A DNA stretch of 64,000 nt from Aptenodytes patagonicus (lineage: Eukaryota > Chordata > Aves > Sphenisciformes > Spheniscidae). This document shows, in pieces, positions 57,651 to 64,000 of the stretch. The stretch lies in NCBI RefSeq assembly GCF_965638725.1, contig NC_134962.1, forward strand, positions 689,501 to 753,500, in the 5' to 3' direction. Numbering within the stretch: position 1 is the first letter of the stretch; every line of letters starts with the position of its first letter. Below the pieces are notes generated by a model, which saw only the letters and a list, made by a program, of their open reading frames with translations, ran no database searches and had not been told where the DNA came from. A program made the position numbers and the translations under genes.

Positions 57651-60600
57651 TCACTTAGGCTGGGGCGCGATGATGACGTTGCGGTAGCCCTTCACCCCAG
57701 TCAGCTTGTTGCTCTCGAAGTCCACCATCAGCTTGCGCAGCCCCGCCTGGTGCGGCACGAAATCCAGCCTGAACTTGGCCTCTGCCTGTGGCTCCACGGG
57801 CTCCTCTCTGGGGGAGGGCAGGGGGGTCAGCAGGGCGGCCCCTCTCCCTCCTGGTGACCCCTCACTCTCCCCCTGCCCACGGTGCCGCAGAATGGTGCTG
57901 GGACCCTTGGGAAGCAGGGACCCCCCCGTGGCATGGCCGAACTCCCCTCCCCAGCGAGGCGTGGGGCAGAGATGCTCTGAGCCCCTGCACCCCGCAGGGA
58001 CCAGCGTAGCCCCAGCTCCCGCTGTGCCCATAGCAGAGCCGGGACCCAGGGCCACCCTCCCTGGGAGGCTCCGGGCACAAAAATCCACCCCTGCCCCATT
58101 CCCAGCGGCCCGGCCGGGTGAAGGGAGGAAAAGCTCTTACAGCTCCTTGATCCGCTGCCCCTCGGTGAGGCCGGCGCCCTCCACCACGAACATGCAGTTG
58201 TTCAGGGGGACTGCGAGGGGGTTCACCAGGCTGATCTCTGCCACCAGCTTCCGCTTCTGCATCGGCTCCCCTAAAATCTGCAAGCAGGCAGGGTTGGACC
58301 CCCAGCACTGCCCTGCCTGGGGGCCGCGGTGCTCCCCCTGCCCTGAGCCTGGCAGGGCTGGGGATGCAGGTCCTCGGGGATGCAGCCCTACTCAGCGATG
58401 CAGGTCCTGCTGCCCAAGCTCCACCATGGTGGGGTTGCCCCAGCCCCAGGGCTTGGGTCACTGGGACCAACCCCTCAGGGTGATTGCAGCAACCCCCTGC
58501 CAATGGGAAATGTCCCCCCTAAACCCGCCTGGGACAGGGCGCTGAGCCTTTACCCTGATCTTGATCTCTGGATTCTGGATGTAGACATCCCTGATGGCCA
58601 CGACGACGTCGCCGGTCTGGTACTCGGTCAGGAGAGCCACCACCTTGATGAGGTTGTCCTGGGTCAGGCTCTCCCCATACTTCTCGTACAGGACGCACAG
58701 GGGCACGCTCTTCTCTGGAAGGGGAAGCAGAGCGGGGTCAGGGCTCGCCCCCTCCCCAACCCAGCGCCCACGGCCCTGCGCCGGCACCCAGCTGCTGCTG
58801 GGACGATCTGAGCTCCCCAGGAGCTTCTTTCTCCAGGTGCCTTGCAAGGATGGGAAAGTCTTGGGGGAGCTGGGGTCCCTGCAGCACTGGGGGTACTCCT
58901 GTGGGGAAGGGGCACCATGGGGTGGGCATGGCACCATGAGCCCACAAACAAGCCTGCGCTGGAGTGTGTCAATCCTAATCACTTCCCAAAGAAAACAGGT
59001 TATATGTAGCTGTCATCAACCCCCAGGTCGCTGGCATTTCCTAAATGAGCTGCAGACACCTGCAGCTGGTCACCCTGGGCCTAGCTGGGTCCTTGGGGTG
59101 CTGCCGGGGTGCTGGGTGCTGGTGCCGCTCCCACCCACACAGGGAAGCAGGGCTGCAAGTGCCTGGCTTGGGGCAGCAGGGAGGGACCTCACAGCCTGGC
59201 CAGGGCTCCGAAACCAGGCACCAGAAGTGATGTTCAGGGCGTGGGGAGGGGAAGGAGCCATGGGCCAGGGCAGGACCCTGGGCATGCGCCTGCACTGGGG
59301 CCCCAGAGGGGCTTCGCCAGCCCTTTGCAGCCAGTGCTGGCAGCGGGAGGCAGCCCGGCTCCCCAGCAGCTGCCCTCGCTCAGCTCTGAGCGTTGTTTAT
59401 CCCAAAGCCCTTCAGGGACTGGGCTGTCTTGTGCTGAGCAGGGAAGGGGACTGAAGGCAGCCAGCTGCAGAGCTTGTCTTGGGGAAGGATCCTGGAGAGG
59501 CCGTGACTGCTGGAAGCGAAGCCCAGCGTTCCCGGGGCAGGACAAGAAGCGCTGCAGCATCGGCTGAGGCTGTGGGGAGAGGGACAGGCCCGGCACCACT
59601 CCAGCTGGGCTCCCTGCGCCGGCACAGAGTGCAGGGGTTCCCTAAAGGCTGCGGTCTGGGGAGTCCTGGGGTCTATGTTCCCAGGCAGGAGCTGGGGGGA
59701 GAAGCTTCAGGAGCTCATAATTAAAGCTTCAGAGAAAATGATGTTGGATTAACTTGTGGATGGGAATATTAAAGACCCTAAAGGCCAGCAGGGCTCCTCC
59801 AGCGGGCTGGGCAACGCGCAGCCCCCGCTGTCCCCGTCTGGCCCCGCAGAAGACTCCAGAGCAGCTCTGCAGGTGCTGGTACCTGCCGGTGCTGACGTTG
59901 CGGGGAGGGGGTGCCAGCATGAGCAAAGGCAGCATCCCGCTTCCCTTTGCGGTGGCGAGAGCAGGCCCTTTCATTATTCCCTTGATGGAGCCCAACAAAT
60001 AGCAGAGAGCTGAGTGCTGCATTTGTTACGGACCCCATCGGGAGAGCAGATCTTGGCATAGATTAAAAATTAGGCTGTTCCAGGACAGCAGATGTATTAT
60101 GTTTCCAAGCCCTGAAGGGTCTGTGGAAAACTGACATAAATCAAAACCCTTGTTTAATTACGAGGCGGTAATGCTAATTTGTAACAAAGGCAAACGAAGG
60201 TTCAGCAGGCCTGAGCCAGGAGAGCTCTGTGGCGAAACACTCTGAGATGTCACACCTGCCCAAGGAGGAGCCACCAAGAGCTTCAGCGCTGCCGTGACCA
60301 GCCTGGGACCGTGCTATCGGAGCTGACCCAGGGTCAGGTCCTGCTCTCCCTGCCTGTGGGAGAGCTCTCCCTGCCGGAGAGACCAGCCTAGCCCAGCTCC
60401 GGCTTGCAAAGCAGAGGTGTATGGAAGAGCAAGAGAAGGGATGCAGACGAGTGCAACGGAGCGCCCTGGGACAACAGCCTTGGGATGCGCACAGCTTGCT
60501 CCCTTGGCATGACGGATGCAATGGCGGTAACTTTGGTCCCGCTTTAAATGCTTTTCCAGCCCCCTGCCTGAGCAATCAAAGATTAAAAATCCACAGTGGT

Positions 60601-63600
60601 AGACAAATAAGGAAGAAGTCCCTGAAGGAGGCATCGCTCACCAAGCAGCCTTGTGACAGAGCTGCAGCTCGCACGAGCCCCTGCCAGCCTGGGGCTTTGC
60701 CCACTGAGGTGGTCGCTGGTGAACGGTGGTGACATGGCGTGGGACTGCCAGATGGATAAACACCCCGGCACCGGCTCTGGGTGCTGGCTGTCCCTGCTCT
60801 CCAGCCCCAGGCCATGCTTTAACGCTGCCATTATTCCATGGGATTAAACAGAAACCTCTGATTGCTGCCCCACACCAGCCCGGCGCGTGCTGACCTGACG
60901 AACCGGCGGTGGTTGTACAACCAGAGGGGATACAACAACCCCTGCAGTGCCGGGCAGTGCCAAGCTGGAGAAGCAAGGATGGGGAAGGTTGAAAGCGAAA
61001 CCCAGCCCTTGGCTCACACAGTGTTTTCAGGGAGGTTCGTGCTGACCCCCAGGTCCTGAGCGGGGCTGTGGGGCTCTGTGCGAGCCTGCAGCCCTTCTCG
61101 CTGGTCCTGGCTCCCCGCACTGACCCCCTGACGGGACGTGCCCAGCTCTTATTGCAGCTCAGCTGTTGTGTGTGTGCAGAGCGGGTGGCTGTGGCCAGGG
61201 TTTCCTCTCTGGAAAGCTGTCGGCGCGGAGCTCAGACCCGGCAGCGGTGGCTCCCTCCCGCCAGCTGCGAGGGCTGCCCTGGCCCCTGGCCAGCACAGTG
61301 GTGCTCTGCTGGGGGGACCCATCCCTGGCCCCGGCACCGTGGCCTCACCGCAGACCCCGGAGATGCAGCTGAACACAGGAAAATTGCTGACCTGACCCCA
61401 GCCCTCACCGAAGCATCCTCTCCTCATGCCAGCAGGTCTCTTACCTGCCCGGGGCGCGAGGGTGACATTCAGCAGGTCCTTCATGCCGCACTGGGGCCCG
61501 ACGGTGCCATTGTAGCTGGCGGTTCGAGCGCACAGCATGAGCCTGCAGACTCGGTCTGTGTCTGTGTTGTTGTTGATGACGGCGAAGACGTTGAAGTCGC
61601 AGCCGTTGTTTGCGCCCTCCGACAGCTTGATCTTGAGGTGCAGCCCCTCATCCTCCTCCCTGAGAGAGCTCTTCTCGTGCTCTGCCTTCGCAAACACTTC
61701 TCTCTCCTTTTCAGACCCTGCGGTGCATGAAGAAACCCTGTGGTTCCCAGGGGGGTACCAGGGCATGGTCTGGGCTGCTTTGCCCTGACCCCTGGTACCC
61801 TCCTGGTGCAGCTGCTGCAATTAATTAATTGTTTCCCCACTCTGTTTCCCAACAGCCACCCCCGGGCGTCTCTGCCCCTGCTGCCGCCCCGTACCCTCCG
61901 GGTACTTGTAGGTGTGGGTGATGTCTTCCCTGCTGTCCCTGCCCACACTCTTGGTGCTGATGTTCTTCCCCACGACCGAGGAGTGGGTGCTCTTCTTCTG
62001 CGACCCGTCGTGCTGCACTACCCAGTACACCACGTCGGCGTTCACCTCCGCGAAGATGAAGGGGATGTCATACTTCAGCTGCAGGTCACCCTCCTTGATG
62101 GCTCTGACAGGGGCCGGCCCACAGCAGAAAACCCCTGCAGGGAGCGGAGGCGCTGTCACCGCCCGGGGTTCAGCCACCGCAGGGGCAAGACGTGGTCGTG
62201 GCGGAGGGAGACCCTGCCATGCCGGGGGCACGAAGCAGGACAGAGCACCTGTGCTGTGCAGGCCGTACCTTCGCTCTTCTCCTGGGGCGTCGGGTCCAGT
62301 GCCTGCCACCCATCATAGCCAGATGCCAGGTCTGGACGGGCCATCCAGGACTCCACCCAGCAGTGGAAGTTCCTGCAAGGGAAGCCAAGACGTAGGGGCC
62401 TCAGCCTCCCCCAGTGCCTGCCGAGCTCCGGGGAAGGGCGAGGGAAGGGGCAAACGCTGCCCCGGGGGTGGGCAGGCTGGGGTCCCACCGTGCCGCTCAC
62501 CAGATCATGTCCCTGGAGCGCCGGTCCTCCTGCCCCGTCTCGTTGAGGTAGCGGTCGATGACCAGGTTGCCATTGGTGTCATGGGCTGAGTTGTAGTTGG
62601 TCACCACCCGGCTGGGGATCCCCAGGCACCGCATGACTGCGGGGAGGCAGGGCAGGGTGAGACAGCGTCCCGGCACGGGGGGGTCCTGGGTTTGCACGGC
62701 TCCTGTCTCGGGGCAGCCCCAGGTTTGCACAGCCCCAGGTTTGCACTGCTCCTGCCCTTCCCTTTCCCCCTCAAAGGGGTGCCTGGACGAGCTGGTTCCT
62801 ACAGTCGCCATGGGACTCGGCGTGCTGCGGGCAAGTCGGGTGGCACACGGCACTGACAGTCTGCCAGGTTTTGATATTACAGTACAAAAAAGGCACAAAA
62901 GTGGCTGCGACTGCTTTTGAGGGAGTACACAGGCAGCAGCACGCTGCAACCTCTTATTTGATCTCATAGCTGCCTTTTACTGTGAGCGGAGCTCCCTGGG
63001 GAACAGGGAGGTAGTTTTAACGCTTCAAAGGAAGGCTATAAACTTCTGTGAGTCATGGAAAATCCAAATAGTTTTCTGCTATTTCTCTCCTCTAAAAAGG
63101 ATCTCGTATATCTGTGATACATAAATGCACACGTGCACTCATTCAACCCTGCAAGCGCAGCATTTTCCTCAGGATGAAACTGCGAGCATGCAAGTGCGTG
63201 TGTGCACTTCTCAACAGAAGTGAGCCTGGAATTTTTCCTCCCTTTTGCCCCAGCCCGACTGCCCCAGCGGCAGTGAAATTATTTTGATCTCAGTGGATTC
63301 ATGGCTTTATTGCAAACTTGACCTTAAAGCCACTTTCCTTCTCCTGGGCCGTGCATCCAGCCCCTCCCTCTCTGCCTGGCCGGGGAAGCAGTGCTAATTG
63401 AAAAGCCCTTTTCTATCATTTTTTCCCTCCATTTCCTGACAATTTAGAATAACAGAGAGCTTAATTGCTAAGCCATCATCGCAGGCTGATTGTAATCAGT
63501 CCCAGCGGTTCCCTCCTGCTGCAGCACAGGGAGCGGGTGGAGGGCAGGGGGCCGGGGTGGGAGATGGGGGGACACGGGTGACCCCATCCTGTGGGGAAGG

Positions 63601-64000
63601 GGAAATGGGAGACATCTGCTCTCACCGGTACACGCCACAGCAGCGAAGACCCAGCACTGGCCGTACTTGACTGGCTGGCACCCAAACTTCTTCCACCTCT
63701 TGAGAATATCCACACTCCCGATCCAGGCCATTGGGCTCATCCCATCTTCGTAATGGTTGTCCCACCGCCCTGCCAGCACCCCCCAGTCCTCGTCGTTACA
63801 ATTTACCTGCGGCATGACAAGAGGGGCTGCGATGGATGGACGGCCGGGCACGGAGGGGCAGGAGCAGGTTGGTGAGGGAGGGAAAGTGCCTTCCCCCAGC
63901 TCACACGTGCCGTCACCTCCATTAGCCATCCTGGAGCCATGCAAGAGCTTGCCGGGATGCAGGCGGCCGCGGTGCAAGAGCGTGCTGGGATGCACAGGTG
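56895..64000 (-). CDS. TGM2: TGM2, tissue transglutaminase (3' part: exons 6-13)
   Basis: TGM2 crosslinks glutamine and lysine side chains in a calcium-dependent reaction and binds GTP as a regulator; it acts in the cytosol and at the cell surface. Coding exons, by descending coordinate, are 63806-63626, 62636-62501, 62372-62269, 62134-61895, 61717-61445, 58714-58554, 58277-58141 and 57807-57651. Phases match and give 462 residues, equal to human about 228-687. The catalytic triad is present: Cys in [14 protein letters not shown], His in [10 protein letters not shown], Asp in [10 protein letters not shown]. The redox cysteines (VNCND; FCCGP) and transition-state Trp (LAGRWDN, IWNFH) are also kept. 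The two C-terminal beta-barrels follow. Exons 1-5 lie beyond the right edge. Confidence 0.97.
56912..56917 (-). terminator. Polyadenylation signal AATAAA of TGM2
   Basis: A canonical signal on the minus strand. The T-rich stretch that follows leftward suits cleavage near 56890-56900. Confidence 0.75.
57651..57807 (-). CDS. TGM2: TGM2 exon 13, last coding exon
   Basis: The acceptor CTCCCCCAG precedes 57807. It encodes [51 protein letters not shown], then TGA at 57653-57651. The tail is two residues longer than human (IIGPA). Confidence 0.97.
58141..58277 (-). CDS. TGM2: TGM2 exon 12
   Basis: The acceptor GCTTGCAG precedes 58277 and the donor GTAAGA follows 58141. It encodes [46 protein letters not shown], the second C-terminal beta-barrel. 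Confidence 0.97.
58554..58714 (-). CDS. TGM2: TGM2 exon 11
   Basis: The acceptor CCTTCCAG precedes 58714 and the donor GTAAAG follows 58554. It encodes [54 protein letters not shown]. The Arg and Tyr of IRDVY match human Arg580 and Tyr583, key contacts for GTP. Confidence 0.97.
58715..61444 (-). other. TGM2: TGM2 intron 10 (2.7 kb)
   Basis: This is the largest TGM2 intron in the window. It is GC-rich except for an AT-richer section near 59.7-60.2 kb. Several open frames of 100-280 codons on the plus strand have no family features and are judged GC-driven shadows. Confidence 0.85.
61445..61717 (-). CDS. TGM2: TGM2 exon 10
   Basis: The acceptor GCACCGCAG precedes 61717 and the donor GTAAGA follows 61445. 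It encodes [20 protein letters not shown] ... [20 protein letters not shown] ... [20 protein letters not shown]. The KIK stands where human has the RIR (476-478) of the guanine-nucleotide pocket. Confidence 0.96.
61895..62134 (-). CDS. TGM2: TGM2 exon 9
   Basis: The acceptor TCCCTGCAG precedes 62134 and the donor GTACGG follows 61895. It encodes [40 protein letters not shown] ... [20 protein letters not shown]. The vicinal Cys pair of the redox switch (human 370-371) is kept. Confidence 0.97.
62269..62372 (-). CDS. TGM2: TGM2 exon 8 (catalytic His and Asp)
   Basis: The acceptor CCCTTGCAG precedes 62372 and the donor GTACGG follows 62269. It encodes [34 protein letters not shown]. His and Asp correspond to human His335 and Asp358. 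Confidence 0.97.
62501..62636 (-). CDS. TGM2: TGM2 exon 7
   Basis: The acceptor TCCCCGCAG precedes 62636 and the donor GTGAGC follows 62501. It encodes [46 protein letters not shown]. The second half is a surface loop that differs strongly from human. Confidence 0.96.
62637..63625 (-). other. TGM2: TGM2 intron 6
   Basis: A 989-bp intron with a short GTTTGCAC-type tandem repeat (62688-62750). Its centre is AT-richer and otherwise unrecognised. Confidence 0.85.
62688..62750 (+). repeat. Short tandem repeat with three GGTTTGCAC copies
   Basis: Copies at 62689-62697, 62722-62730 and 62739-62747 are embedded in similar cytosine-rich spacers, with periods of 33 and 17 bases. Confidence 0.65.
63626..63806 (-). 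CDS. TGM2: TGM2 exon 6 (active-site Cys exon)
   Basis: The acceptor CATGCCGCAG precedes 63806 and the donor GTGAGA follows 63626. It encodes [60 protein letters not shown]. The nucleophile equals human Cys277. There is one residue more than human between Cys230 and Trp241. Confidence 0.97.
63807..63939 (-). other. TGM2: TGM2 intron 5 (partial)
   Basis: The sequence upstream of exon 6. Exon 5, which should end in a VVSGM-type peptide, is not found before the window ends. Confidence 0.8.
63940..64000. repeat. 33-bp minisatellite, cut by the window edge
   Basis: TGCAAGAGC...TG(C)(C/T)GGGATGCA begins at 63940 and again at 63973 with few mismatches, a 33-bp period. It lies in TGM2 intron 5 and probably continues past the end of the window. 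Confidence 0.65.

Noticed and set aside
58594-59454. 286-codon plus-strand open frame
   Set aside because: It overlaps TGM2 exon 11 in antisense and continues into GC-rich intron. The product has no family features.
62501-62636. His of NYNSAHD in exon 7 as the catalytic TGM2 histidine
   Set aside because: Counting from the active-site Cys and the CC pair places human His335 and Asp358 in WNFHCW and QALDPTP of exon 8 instead.
1-64000. CRISPR arrays, prokaryotic operons, integrases or toxin-antitoxin pairs
   Set aside because: The window is spliced vertebrate DNA; no regular spacer arrays or bacterial gene signals are present.
1-64000. CR1 retrotransposon copies, tRNA or snoRNA genes
   Set aside because: I looked for the CR1 3' ATTCTATG-type tail and typical CR1 text, and for tRNA cloverleafs, and saw none I could support. 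A repeat-library and covariance-model search would be needed to exclude old or short copies.

Overview
This is a vertebrate, almost certainly avian, nuclear locus. Four protein-coding genes can be read from their exons, in an order and orientation that I recall from human 20q11.23: the 3' end of VSTM2L (+), TTI1 (-), RPRD1B (+) and the 3' two thirds of TGM2 (-). The exons are short and bounded by GT/AG sites. The small total size, and a solitary LTR of a type I know from bird genomes, point to a bird, probably of Neoaves; I cannot name the species.

Layout. 1-84 is the last codons of VSTM2L, followed by a 3'UTR ending near 1210. 1.2-6.3 kb is GC-rich intergenic DNA. TTI1 runs right to left from about 20.8 kb to 6.3 kb, with one non-coding and seven coding exons, and rebuilds into an intact 1100-residue protein. 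A CpG-rich head-to-head promoter of about 0.6 kb separates the TTI1 start (20566) from the RPRD1B start (21184). RPRD1B runs rightward in seven exons to a stop at 47815, encodes 326 residues, and has a 3'UTR of about 2.4 kb. 50.2-56.9 kb is intergenic. TGM2 enters from the right edge and ends near 56.9 kb. Its exons 6-13 (family numbering) are present and carry the full catalytic triad; exons 1-5 lie beyond the window.

The genes are not an operon or a pathway. TTI1 serves PIKK kinase assembly in the TTT complex, RPRD1B binds the RNA polymerase II CTD, TGM2 is a calcium-dependent transamidase and GTP-binding protein, and VSTM2L is a small secreted immunoglobulin-domain protein. The only clear regulatory coupling visible is the shared TTI1/RPRD1B promoter. 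I found no undescribed system. The most useful observations are a solo LTR with a perfect 5-bp target duplication, lysines replacing two guanine-nucleotide-site arginines of TGM2, apparent loss of a CK2 phosphosite in TTI1, a tandem splice acceptor in RPRD1B, and a weak candidate for a decayed retrocopy in RPRD1B intron 3.
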